Shown here: positions 18,868-26,690 of the stretch, one piece after another
How positions within the stretch are numbered: the first letter of the stretch is position 1
Layout: every line of letters begins with the position of its first letter
Assembly (NCBI RefSeq): GCF_029395435.1
Contig: NZ_CP113915.1
Span: forward strand, 1,116,001-1,180,000
Source: Bifidobacterium sp. ESL0790
GTDB lineage: Bacteria > Actinomycetota > Actinomycetes > Actinomycetales > Bifidobacteriaceae
Length of the DNA stretch: 64,000 nt
Reading direction: 5' to 3'
Notes under the pieces: generated by a model
Seen by the model: the letters and a program-made list of their open reading frames with translations, nothing else
Told to the model about the DNA's origin: nothing
Database searches by the model: none
Translations under genes and position numbers: made by a program

Positions 18868-19050
18868 TGTCATAAATGAGCCACTGATCGCCGCTTAGCG
18901 GCTCGTTTATGTCGCAGCAGTATTTTCCCGCCATTTTTGAGCCGTTGACCGGCGCTGAGTGGCTCGTTTATGGCGGAATCAAATTTTCCCGCCATTTTTG
19001 AGCCGTTGACCGGCGCTCAGAGGCTTATTTATGGCGCAACTGTAGAAACG
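18868..19050. repeat. Array of three 61-bp hairpin units (pyrD-pyrE)
   Basis: Three tandem 61-bp units start at 18868, 18929 and 18990; GAGCC recurs at 18878, 18939 and 19000. Units 2 and 3 are nearly identical over their first 34 bases; unit 1 is diverged. Each unit holds an inverted repeat, for example CATAAATGAGCC (18871-18882) against GGCTCGTTTATG (18900-18911), with a loop of 17-18 bases. The array fills the gap between pyrD and pyrE, so it may influence pyrE expression. Confidence 0.85.
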
Positions 19051-19088
19051 GCGTTGGGCACACAGGTAAAGCAATGAAAGGAATAATC

Positions 19089-19817
19089 ATGAATCAGACA
19101 CACAACCACAACGAGGCCAACAAGATGACGCCGCTGGACCAGCGCTTCACCGAATTCATGCTGCAATCCGGGGCGCTGCGATTCGGCGACTTCACCCTCA
19201 AATCAGGCCGGCGCTCGCCCTACTTCATCAACGCCGGCGCGTTCAACGACGGCCGCAAGATCGCCACCCTGGGTGCCTTCTACGCCGAGAAAATCACCGC
19301 CGCCATCGCCGACGGCACGCTGCCGCAAGACATCGCCACCATTTTCGGCCCGGCCTACAAGGGCATCCCGCTGGCCGTCTCCACCGCCATCGCGCTCACC
19401 AGCATGCACGGCATGGAGGTTGGCTACACCTTCGACCGCAAGGAGAAGAAGGACCACGGCGACGGCGGCATCCTGGTCGGCACCCCGCTCGAGGACGGCA
19501 TGAAGGTGCTGCTCGTCGACGACGTCATGACCGCCGGCACCGCCGTGCGCGAGGTGGTCCCCAAGCTCAAGGCCGCCGCCGACGTCGATATCGTGGGTCT
19601 CGTGTTGTCCGTCGATCGCATGGAGAAAACCAAGGATTCCGACATCTCCGCCGTCAAGTCCGTCGAGCAGGAATTCGGCTTCCCGGTCATCGCCATCGCC
19701 AACGTCCGTGAGATCTTCGCCGCCGCCTCCCGCATGGTCACCCTCGACGGCCAACCCCTGCTCAGCGACGCCATCAAGCACAGCGCCGAGGACTATCTCA
19801 AGCGCTACGGCGCTTGA
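19089..19817 (+). CDS. pyrE: Orotate phosphoribosyltransferase
   Basis: Forms OMP from orotate and PRPP. The type I PRPP-binding motif [16 protein letters not shown] lies near residue 139; [14 protein letters not shown] and [11 protein letters not shown] are family motifs. ATG 19089 was chosen because AAAGGA precedes it by six bases; ATG 19074 in the same frame is an alternative. The first 15 residues are His/Asn-rich and not conserved. It is the last pyr gene and is separated from pyrD by the 61-bp hairpin array. Confidence 0.95.
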   Translation: MNQTHNHNEANKMTPLDQRFTEFMLQSGALRFGDFTLKSGRRSPYFINAGAFNDGRKIATLGAFYAEKITAAIADGTLPQDIATIFGPAYKGIPLAVSTAIALTSMHGMEVGYTFDRKEKKDHGDGGILVGTPLEDGMKVLLVDDVMTAGTAVREVVPKLKAAADVDIVGLVLSVDRMEKTKDSDISAVKSVEQEFGFPVIAIANVREIFAAASRMVTLDGQPLLSDAIKHSAEDYLKRYGA

Positions 19818-19938
19818 CGTTCCGTTGCCCGCCATTACGGGCTTACTGGTCGGACACGACGCCTTTGTGAGATTTCTTACGCTTGGACTAAAATTTAACC
19901 CGTATCGCGTCAATGTATCGCGTCGATGAGGGAGCCGT

Positions 19939-21753
19939 ATGAAGCAGGAATACACAAGGACGTTGGAAGAGCCGATCGACAGCGACCGGAACATCTTCTC
20001 TTTGCTGGACGATCGCGCGCAACGCTCGCCCGAGGACTCCCTGGTCGAGTACGTCGGCGACGACGGCACCTGGCAGTCGTTCACGGCCACGCAGTTCCGC
20101 GACAAGGTCATCGGCCTGGCGAAGGGGCTCATCGCCCGTGGCGTCATGCCCGGCGATTCGGTGGCCATCATCGCGCACACCTCGTGGCAGTGGACCGCGC
20201 TTGACGTGGCCATCATGTCGATCGGCGCGCTCACCGTGCCGGTCTACGAGACCAACTCTCCGGCCCAGGTCGAGATGATCTTCAACGATTCCAACGTCAG
20301 GATGGCGTTTGCCGAGGATGACGACCAGCGCGACAAGATTGAGTCCGTGCGCGAGCGTTGCGCCGATCTCAAGGACGTCTACGTGATTGCCATGGGCGCC
20401 ATCGAGACCATCGAGAAATTTGGCCAAGGCGTCAACGACCAAGAGTTCTGGGAGCGTGAGAAGGCTGTACAAGGCAAGGACCTGGCGACCATCGTCTACA
20501 CGTCGGGCTCCACCGGCACGCCGAAGGGCATCGAGCTGAGCCATCAGAACTTCATGTTCATCACCATCTCGGGCGTGCGCTCCATGGGCGACATCCTCAA
20601 CAAGCCCGGCCGCAGGCTCCTGCTGTTTCTCCCGCTGGCGCACGTCTTCGCCCGCTTCATGCAGCTCGTCTGCTTCGCCGGCACGGTCACGCTGGGCCTC
20701 TCCAGCAACCTCAAGACCATCCTCGCCGATTTCCGCACGTTCAAGCCGACCTTCATCCTCGCCGTGCCCCGCATCTTCGAGAAGATCTACAACGCCGCCT
20801 CGCAGAAGGCCGGCTCCGGATTCGCCGGGCGCGTCTTCTCCGACGCCACGACGACCGCCATCGCCTGGTCGAGGGCGCAGCAGTCGGGCGAGCCGATTCC
20901 GAGGGCGCTCACCATGCGTCACGCGCTGTACAACAAGCTCGTCTATTCCACCATCATGCAGATCTTCGGCGGCAAGGTCGAGTACGCGGTCTCCGGCGGC
21001 GCCCCGCTCAACGCGTCCATCGCGCACTTCTTCAACGGCGTCGGCCTGCCCCTGCTCGAGGGCTACGGCATGACCGAGACCTGCGCACCCGCCATGGTCA
21101 ACCCCACCAAAGGCTACAAGATCGGCACCGTCGGCCTGCCACTGCAGGGAGTCACCGTTGGTGTGAGCGACGACGGCGAGCTGTGCATCAAGAGCCGGGC
21201 GGTGTGCGTCGGCTACCACAACCATCCCGAGATCACCAAGGAGCAGATCGTCGACGGATGGCTCCACACCGGCGACCTCGGCTCCATCGACGCCGACGGT
21301 TTCGTCACGCTGACCGGCCGCAAGAAGGACATCATCATCACCGCCGGCGGCAAGAACGTCTCGCCCGCCGAGGTGGAGACCGCGGTCATGACCTCGCCGG
21401 TGGTGAGCCAATGCGTCATGGTCGGCGACCGCAAGCCCTTCATCGCGGCGATCATCTCTCTGGACCTGCAGGAGACCAACGAATGGCTCAAATCCGAAGG
21501 TGCCGAACCGGTCAAGGATTTGAAGGAGGCCGTGGCGAACCCCATCGTCCACGCCGAAGTCGAGCGTGCGGTCAACAAGGCCAACGAGCTGGTCTCGCGC
21601 GCCGAGTCCATCCGCAAGTTCGAGATTGTCCCCGACGAATTCACCGAGGAGAACGGCATGATCACCCCGAGCCTTAAGGCCAAGCGCCAGGTCATCACCG
21701 ACCACTACAAATCCCTCATCGACAACGTCATCTACACCCCAAAGAAGAGTTGA
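19939..21753 (+). CDS. Long-chain fatty acid-CoA ligase
   Basis: A 604-residue ANL-superfamily adenylate-forming enzyme that activates fatty acids with ATP and CoA. The ATP motif YTSGSTGTPKG lies near residue 188, GYGMTETCAP near 375, the hinge region LHTGDLGSIDADGFVTLTGRKKD near 435 and a C-terminal Lys region follows. The length and the LLLFLPLAHVFARFMQ segment suit the long-chain (FadD15-like) actinobacterial group. GAGGGAGCC precedes the ATG. It is probably membrane-associated and serves phospholipid synthesis or remodelling. Confidence 0.9.
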   Translation: MKQEYTRTLEEPIDSDRNIFSLLDDRAQRSPEDSLVEYVGDDGTWQSFTATQFRDKVIGLAKGLIARGVMPGDSVAIIAHTSWQWTALDVAIMSIGALTVPVYETNSPAQVEMIFNDSNVRMAFAEDDDQRDKIESVRERCADLKDVYVIAMGAIETIEKFGQGVNDQEFWEREKAVQGKDLATIVYTSGSTGTPKGIELSHQNFMFITISGVRSMGDILNKPGRRLLLFLPLAHVFARFMQLVCFAGTVTLGLSSNLKTILADFRTFKPTFILAVPRIFEKIYNAASQKAGSGFAGRVFSDATTTAIAWSRAQQSGEPIPRALTMRHALYNKLVYSTIMQIFGGKVEYAVSGGAPLNASIAHFFNGVGLPLLEGYGMTETCAPAMVNPTKGYKIGTVGLPLQGVTVGVSDDGELCIKSRAVCVGYHNHPEITKEQIVDGWLHTGDLGSIDADGFVTLTGRKKDIIITAGGKNVSPAEVETAVMTSPVVSQCVMVGDRKPFIAAIISLDLQETNEWLKSEGAEPVKDLKEAVANPIVHAEVERAVNKANELVSRAESIRKFEIVPDEFTEENGMITPSLKAKRQVITDHYKSLIDNVIYTPKKS

Positions 21754-21836
21754 GGGTGTTGACGTCGTTTCATTTGCGTTAGCCGTTTTAGTAATGCAAT
21801 AATTAAGTATTGGGATAAACAAACGATGGAGTTGCC

Positions 21837-22289
21837 ATGACCACTGCGAAGAAACCAGTCGCAAAATCTACGACGAAGCCAAAAGGCAAGGTACTTGGCA
21901 AGCTCAACGCCGCTGCAGATATCGTCAGGGTAGTTGAGCAGATCGTCACTCCCGAGCAAGTGAAAGAAGCTGTGGATTGGCTTAAGGAGCAGCAGTTCTC
22001 CGACAAATTCATTGAGCTGACCAAGAAAATTCATCTTCCGGACAAGCACAACCCGCTCGCGAAGGTCGAGAACTTGTGTGACGCCGTCGAGGAGTTGATT
22101 CGGACGAAATCAGCAATCCTATCCGAAGACGCGCCCATCGCCGCGTGGCGTGTTGAAGTCGAAAAGATTCGCACCGGCGTCGAACTCATCAGGGAAGCGC
22201 AGGGAAATGACCCGAAGAAGGTCAAGGCGCTCGAAAAGCGTGCCAGCACGCTATACAACAGTGTGTTCGCCGCCGTTGTCGGCGAGTGA
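21837..22289 (+). CDS. Unknown Lys-rich helical protein
   Basis: A 150-residue protein with a basic, Pro/Thr-rich first 20 residues (KKPVAKSTTKPKGK) and then charged helical sequence without membrane segments. GGAG lies before the ATG. It is 56 bp upstream of a larger unknown gene on the same strand, and the two share a Lys/Glu-rich, helical character and lower GC than the flanking ligase gene. They probably form an operon. I do not recognise a family. Confidence 0.65.
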   Translation: MTTAKKPVAKSTTKPKGKVLGKLNAAADIVRVVEQIVTPEQVKEAVDWLKEQQFSDKFIELTKKIHLPDKHNPLAKVENLCDAVEELIRTKSAILSEDAPIAAWRVEVEKIRTGVELIREAQGNDPKKVKALEKRASTLYNSVFAAVVGE

Positions 22290-22345
22290 CATAGCAGTCT
22301 GTTTTTCATTAACACTGCTTTAAAGCTGTATAAGGAGAAGTATCG

Positions 22346-23716
22346 ATGAGTTCAGAGGACTTGGTTCCAGAGCCAGATGACAAGCAATCAGTCGAAGTTA
22401 TTCAAGACGGCCAAGAACTGATGGTGTTTGGAGATAATTCCGCGGTTGATGCCTGGTTGAAAAGCGAAGGATTGGATAAAGAAACCCAGCGAAATCTGGA
22501 CAGCCATGCATTGCAAGCTTGCGGCAATGGGATTCAAGCGCTTGCGGATGCGAAGCAGCAAAGCGGCCGTTGGGTGAAACTCACCAAAGAGTCGGCTGAC
22601 CAGACGAAGAAATTCGGCCCAACGGGAACTGGTGTCTTAAGAAATGAACATGGACAAATCGTCCATCATCTTAAGTTCGAGGACATGACCAAAGTTACTT
22701 CAAAAGTCAATCCGCAGATGTTGGCCGATATTGGAGGAGTCATGACGCAGATGGCACTCCAGCAGTCGATGGACGAGATTGAGGATTGTCTTAAAAAGAT
22801 TGACGGGAAAATCGATGATTTACTCCAAGATCAGAAGGACCAAACCCTCGCGAATCTGATGGGTGCCGCACAAATGATTGGCGAGACCAAGACTATCCGT
22901 GACAAAGTCGGAACACTGAGCGATACCACATGGTCGAAAATCGAAGATTGTCCGAGAGATTTGGCCAGCGCACAAAGCTATGCGTTAATAAAGATAAGAA
23001 ATCTCACGAAAAAGCTACCTGAAAAGATTGATGCGAAAGACGACAAAGAAGTCATCGATCAACTTCTTCGAGACACATCCGACTGGTTAGCCGTCATTGG
23101 GCAATCCATACAAAGCCAGAACGAGCTATACATTCTCGAACTCGACCGGGTAATGACTGAGCAGCCGGAGGAGGTGGAACGATATCGAGAGGGTATCAAC
23201 GAGGCCCGTCGTCAACGATTGCACGGTATCCAGGGTGAGCTATCTAATTTGAGCAAGGATATACAAGGGCTTGCAGACACCATTCGTGATCAGAAAGTCA
23301 AGCATCCTCGCACCGTCGAGGACAGGCTTGACACTCTTCAGTCGACCAATAAACGATTATCGACTTTCGCCAAGGCCATTGGCGTTGATGCTGACTATGT
23401 GGAGATCGAGATGGCGCCGCACTGGACAGACGCCGTTGGCAAACTTATTACCGAAAACGCCGTCGAAATTGGAGAAAATGCCAAGCAGATTGGTAGTGGG
23501 GCCGTGAAACTTGGTAAGGGCGCTGGTCAAAAGATTGGCGAAGGTGCCGAGTTAGTCGGCGATTACGCAGGGCAATTCAACGAGAACCTTAAGGAAGGTC
23601 GCAGCAAGTTGACCGAGAAGCTCGCCGAAGAACGTGCTAAGGACGCAGCGAAGCCCAAGCAAAAGCTTCGCGGACTGTTTTCGAAGGATGACGACGCAGA
23701 GGACGCCGAGAAATAA
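22346..23716 (+). CDS. Unknown helical protein with amphipathic C-terminal repeats
   Basis: A 456-residue soluble-looking protein preceded by AAGGAGAA. Residues around 70-150 (SGRWVKLTKESA, then QSMDEIEDCLKKIDGKIDDL) resemble a family of conserved hypothetical actinobacterial proteins I recall but cannot name. The middle is coiled-coil-like. Residues 375-420 carry Gly/Ala/Lys repeats (GENAKQIG, GKGAGQKIGEGA) that would form amphipathic helices able to lie on a membrane. The C-terminus is highly charged. No catalytic motif is seen. It is likely co-transcribed with the 150-residue gene upstream. Confidence 0.7.
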   Translation: MSSEDLVPEPDDKQSVEVIQDGQELMVFGDNSAVDAWLKSEGLDKETQRNLDSHALQACGNGIQALADAKQQSGRWVKLTKESADQTKKFGPTGTGVLRNEHGQIVHHLKFEDMTKVTSKVNPQMLADIGGVMTQMALQQSMDEIEDCLKKIDGKIDDLLQDQKDQTLANLMGAAQMIGETKTIRDKVGTLSDTTWSKIEDCPRDLASAQSYALIKIRNLTKKLPEKIDAKDDKEVIDQLLRDTSDWLAVIGQSIQSQNELYILELDRVMTEQPEEVERYREGINEARRQRLHGIQGELSNLSKDIQGLADTIRDQKVKHPRTVEDRLDTLQSTNKRLSTFAKAIGVDADYVEIEMAPHWTDAVGKLITENAVEIGENAKQIGSGAVKLGKGAGQKIGEGAELVGDYAGQFNENLKEGRSKLTEKLAEERAKDAAKPKQKLRGLFSKDDDAEDAEK

Positions 23717-23761
23717 TGCGCTGATGCGATTGATGTAACTTCTGCCATTGAGGTAAGTAAA

Positions 23762-23805
23762 TGCGCTTTGCAGTCACAGTCTTACAGTAGCGAATACAAA
23801 GCGCA
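23762..23805 (+). terminator. Weak hairpin after the unknown two-gene unit
   Basis: TGCGCTTTG (23762-23770) pairs with CAAAGCGCA (23797-23805) across a 26-base loop. There is no T-tract. It is a possible transcript end for the two unknown genes. Confidence 0.35.
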
Positions 23806-23835
23806 CTTGTGACTCATTTCAGATTCAAGTCTCGT

Positions 23836-24017
23836 TCACGATTCTGGGTCGAAGATGTCTTCAATGGTGCAATTGAACAGGGTGGCCAGGCGGAAGGCCA
23901 GGGTAGGGATGGGTCGAAACGGCCCTTTTCGATGGAGATGATGGTCTGACGGCTCACGCCAACCGCTTCGGCGAGGGCGGCCTGTGAGAGCTGGCGTTGC
24001 CGGCGAAGAGTTCTCAG
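23836..24017 (-). pseudogene. Broken XRE-type HTH regulator
   Basis: Read on the minus strand, one frame gives RTLRRQRQLSQAALAEAVGV followed by SRQTIISIEKGRFDPSL, a complete XRE helix-turn-helix. A second frame continues LAFRLATLFNCTIEDIFDPE to a stop. The two frames join perfectly if one base is restored after GACCCATCCCT (around 23907-23911), so a 1-bp deletion has shifted the frame. A TAG stop sits immediately before the first recognisable codon and no start remains; an operator-like palindrome lies there instead. Intact relatives are about 65-70 residues. It diverges from the SdpR-like gene and probably once regulated this cluster. Confidence 0.8.
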
Positions 24018-24018
24018 C

Positions 24019-24040
24019 TATTTCAACAGAATTTGAAATA
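24019..24040. promoter_or_regulatory. Operator-like palindrome 1 of SdpR-type gene
   Basis: TATTTCAA, a six-base spacer and TTGAAATA form a perfect-arm 22-bp palindrome. An identical-arm copy lies exactly 50 bp downstream. It is the probable binding site of the ArsR/SdpR-family repressor encoded at 24124. Confidence 0.7.
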
Positions 24041-24068
24041 TTAAACAATCTGCGTTATGCTGGAACCA

Positions 24069-24090
24069 TATTTCAACGTTATTTGAAATA
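24069..24090. promoter_or_regulatory. Operator-like palindrome 2 of SdpR-type gene
   Basis: The same arms (TATTTCAA and TTGAAATA) and the same six-base spacing as the site at 24019, but with a different spacer sequence. The identical arms with a changed spacer point to selection on protein contacts. It lies 34 bp before the SdpR-like start. Confidence 0.7.
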
Positions 24091-24123
24091 GCAACAGAAC
24101 ATAAAGACATGAAAAGAGGGGAT

Positions 24124-24483
24124 ATGGGAGTGCAAACCACGTTGTCGGCGCTCGCGGACCCGGCGCGACGAGAGATTCTTCAGTTGCTACGACAGAGGGT
24201 CATGAACGCCGGCGAGCTTGCGGAGGCCACGGGACTTTCGGCGTCACGGCTTTCGTACCATCTGCGCAAGCTCAAGGAGGCCGAACTGGTCACCGACAGC
24301 CGGGACGGCACGACCATCTGGTACGAGCCAAACCTGACCGTTCTCGACGACACCATCGTCTGGATGAAGGAGCTTCGTCGCGACAGCCAGATTGAGAAGG
24401 CCTCGCGATATAAGACAAGTTCCTCGAAGAAGAGGAAGTCGCGGTCGACCGAAATTCGAACGACGAAAAAGGCCAAGTCATAA
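24124..24483 (+). CDS. ArsR/SdpR-family autorepressor
   Basis: A 119-residue winged-helix repressor. LSALADPARREILQLLRQ, AGELAEATGLSASRLSYHLRKLKEAELV and DGTTIWYEPNLTVLDDTIVWM follow the SdpR pattern closely, including the C-terminal Trp-Met helix. No metal-binding Cys pair of the ArsR type is present, which also fits SdpR. A basic tail of about 30 residues is extra. ATG 24124 matches the family N-terminus; ATG 24109 is an alternative. Two SdpI-like membrane genes follow. By analogy with Bacillus, SdpR represses its own operon and is sequestered by SdpI when toxin is present. Confidence 0.82.
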   Translation: MGVQTTLSALADPARREILQLLRQRVMNAGELAEATGLSASRLSYHLRKLKEAELVTDSRDGTTIWYEPNLTVLDDTIVWMKELRRDSQIEKASRYKTSSSKKRKSRSTEIRTTKKAKS

Positions 24484-24581
24484 AACGACTCGGAAAATCG
24501 GCCTCGAAAACCTGTATGAGATCCAATATCTATCCGAATCCCCAACGATAAATAAGACTTAATTGCCAATGACGGAACGCG

Positions 24582-25544
24582 ATGTCGCAGTTCACGTCTG
24601 GCCACAACGACGAAGAAAGAACGATGAAAAATCTTGATGAGAAGCAAGGTTTAGACGCGCGTACCACTAATGGGCACGGCGGTAACAACCTCGACAAGCA
24701 TGAAAGCTCCACCGAACCAAGCAAGAGCGGGAGCGTGCAAGGCAACCTTGAGAAAAGGCAAAACCAAGATGTCCAAACCGAAAATGAAAACTACCAAAAA
24801 GAAGGCCTGTCTCTCGTAAGCAGCCTCCGCAACATCCATGGTTGGAATATCGTGATGGCCGCGCTTGGCCTGTTGCCTCTTATCGCGTATCTGCTGCTCT
24901 TCCCCTATATGCCAAATAAGGTGCCGATGCATGCCGGACCGGATGGAGTCGATCGATGGGGAAGCAAGACGGAGGGGCTGTTCCTGCCGATTTTCTCCGT
25001 ATTGATGTGCGTGGTTTGGGTGGCGATAGAGATGTGGACGGCTCGGTCCACGGCCAAACGTGGCAACAATGACTCGACTTCAACAATCCGCGCCACGGCC
25101 ATTGGCGGTTGCCTGGTATTCGTGGTGATCAATGTGATCAATGGGATTTTCATCTGGGACGCGTTCGCCAGAGTGAACGCCCACGGAGCCGGCGGACCCG
25201 AGCTTCCGACAGGGCAGATCATCAACGTCACGCTCGGTCTGGTGTTCATCGTCAGCGGCAATCTGCTGCCGTACGCCAAGCCCAACAGGGTCACCGGCGT
25301 GAGAATCCCAGGCGCCTACGCAAGCCGCGAAGCATGGCGGCGGTGCCAGCGTTTCGGCGGACTGGCGTTCATCGTCGCGGGCATCGTGATCGTCATTATT
25401 GGCATCACATGCAGGGGAGACGCCGTCAACGTCTTCGCATTGCTGGGCGTCATGCTCATCATGCTCGTGGTGGTTCTTGCCTATGGCCCCTATGCTGCCC
25501 GCAAATACGGCGACATCGGCGGCCCGATCAACGAGGATGATTGA
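24582..25544 (+). CDS. SdpI-like membrane protein 1
   Basis: The hydrophilic first 80 residues are rich in Asn, Gln, Glu and Lys. A six-helix-like membrane domain follows, with the DUF1648/SdpI features IAYLLLFPYMPNKVPMHAG, DRWGSK and the conserved loop GVRIPGAYASREAWRRCQRF near the C-terminus. In Bacillus, SdpI gives immunity to the SDP cannibalism toxin and acts as its signal receptor. The long polar N-terminus is unusual. ATG 24624 is an alternative start with GAAGAAAGA upstream. A close paralogue follows 65 bp downstream. Confidence 0.8.
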   Translation: MSQFTSGHNDEERTMKNLDEKQGLDARTTNGHGGNNLDKHESSTEPSKSGSVQGNLEKRQNQDVQTENENYQKEGLSLVSSLRNIHGWNIVMAALGLLPLIAYLLLFPYMPNKVPMHAGPDGVDRWGSKTEGLFLPIFSVLMCVVWVAIEMWTARSTAKRGNNDSTSTIRATAIGGCLVFVVINVINGIFIWDAFARVNAHGAGGPELPTGQIINVTLGLVFIVSGNLLPYAKPNRVTGVRIPGAYASREAWRRCQRFGGLAFIVAGIVIVIIGITCRGDAVNVFALLGVMLIMLVVVLAYGPYAARKYGDIGGPINEDD

Positions 25545-25609
25545 GGGCGATGCGACCTTCGAAAAGATTGTATCCCATTCAAAGAAGATAGCAACCGAAA
25601 TGGTGAAGA

Positions 25610-26419
25610 ATGCGAACGCTCAACAATAATCAGGCAGAAGTTCAAAAACCTAGCGACGACGAATCCATAATGATCGAACAGCAGACCAGTTGGAAAGCTG
25701 TGATTTTTGGCGCCAAAAACTGGAATCTTGCGATGGTGCTTCTTGCTTTCTTGCCCTTGATTGTCTATCTGCTGGCCTTGCCGTACATGCCGAGCACCAT
25801 ACCTATGCATTACAACGGTAAGAACGAGCTCGACCACTGGGGCAGCAAATACGAGGGGCTCTTCATCGCTTTGATGGCACTGCTCTTTTGTGCGATTTGG
25901 TTGCTGTGTGAGATTCCCCTTGAACGTTCCGTACGCAAACAGTCGAATTCGGATATGAGCCCGAGAACAACGGTGCGCATGTGGATCATGGGTGGGTGCT
26001 GCGTATGTCTGATGTCCAATATTATGAACATTTGGATCATCGCCGATGCCTTCAGCAAAGGAAACATGGGTTCCGACATACCGTTGGGGCCAATCATGAA
26101 TGTGGTCACCGGCTTGGCACTCATCATTTTCGGCAACGTCATGCCGGGTATAAAACCGAATGGATGGTCCGGCATGCGTATGCCGGGAGCCTTCAAAAGC
26201 CGCGAGTCGTGGCGTCGTTGCCAACGTTTTGGCGGGTTCGAGTTCATCGTCGGAGGAATCGTCCTGATTGCCGTAGGTCTCGTCGCCCATTCATCTCGTT
26301 TCGTCGGCAGGTATGCCATCCTTGTTGTCGGTTTGGCAATAGTGGCTGCGTTCGCGGTCTATAGCGTTTACGCCGGTAAGAAATACGGCGGAATCGGCGG
26401 TCCGCTAAACCGAAAATAG
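25610..26419 (+). CDS. SdpI-like membrane protein 2
   Basis: A second SdpI-family protein of 269 residues, arising with its neighbour by tandem duplication. The shared core includes LPLIVYLLALPYMPSTIPMH, DHWGSKYEGLF and GMRMPGAFKSRESWRRCQRF. Five or six hydrophobic helices are predicted. Its cytosolic N-terminus (about 30 residues) is much shorter than that of protein 1. It is probably in the same operon. Two diverged immunity paralogues could recognise different toxins or form a heteromer. Confidence 0.8.
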   Translation: MRTLNNNQAEVQKPSDDESIMIEQQTSWKAVIFGAKNWNLAMVLLAFLPLIVYLLALPYMPSTIPMHYNGKNELDHWGSKYEGLFIALMALLFCAIWLLCEIPLERSVRKQSNSDMSPRTTVRMWIMGGCCVCLMSNIMNIWIIADAFSKGNMGSDIPLGPIMNVVTGLALIIFGNVMPGIKPNGWSGMRMPGAFKSRESWRRCQRFGGFEFIVGGIVLIAVGLVAHSSRFVGRYAILVVGLAIVAAFAVYSVYAGKKYGGIGGPLNRK

Positions 26420-26480
26420 GAACTATTGTTCCATGTAATTTCTGAAAGATATTTGATAATATTCAATCATAGACGATGAT

Positions 26481-26651
26481 ATGGAGCGTAAAAACAGGAT
26501 TATCCAAGACACATCATTACCGATGCAAGAACGATTGAAGCTGGTTGGCTATGATGTTCCCAATCTCAATGATTTGTTCAAGGATTATCATGGTACCTAC
26601 CGCGGCGAGGAATGGGATACGGGCTGTGCCGTAGGTGCTGAGATACAGTAA
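26481..26651 (+). pseudogene. Orphan tail of a MazE/AbrB-type antitoxin
   Basis: A 56-residue frame, bounded upstream by a stop with no better start and lacking a ribosome-binding site. LNDLFKDYHGTYRGEEWDTG followed by CAVGAEI resembles the toxin-binding tail of MazE/PemI-type antitoxins, in which a ...Y..EWD.G.PVG.E pattern is common. The DNA-binding AbrB half is missing and no toxin gene follows. It is probably a remnant; a functional mini-antitoxin cannot be excluded. AT-rich composition fits the surrounding accessory DNA. Confidence 0.45.
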
Positions 26652-26690
26652 TACGTATATAGATTAAGTATTAGCTAGTAGCCAATATAG

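Noticed and set aside
23271..23507. Overlapping open frame inside the 456-residue unknown gene
   Set aside because: It lacks a ribosome-binding site and is simply the +1 phase of the larger, well-supported gene.
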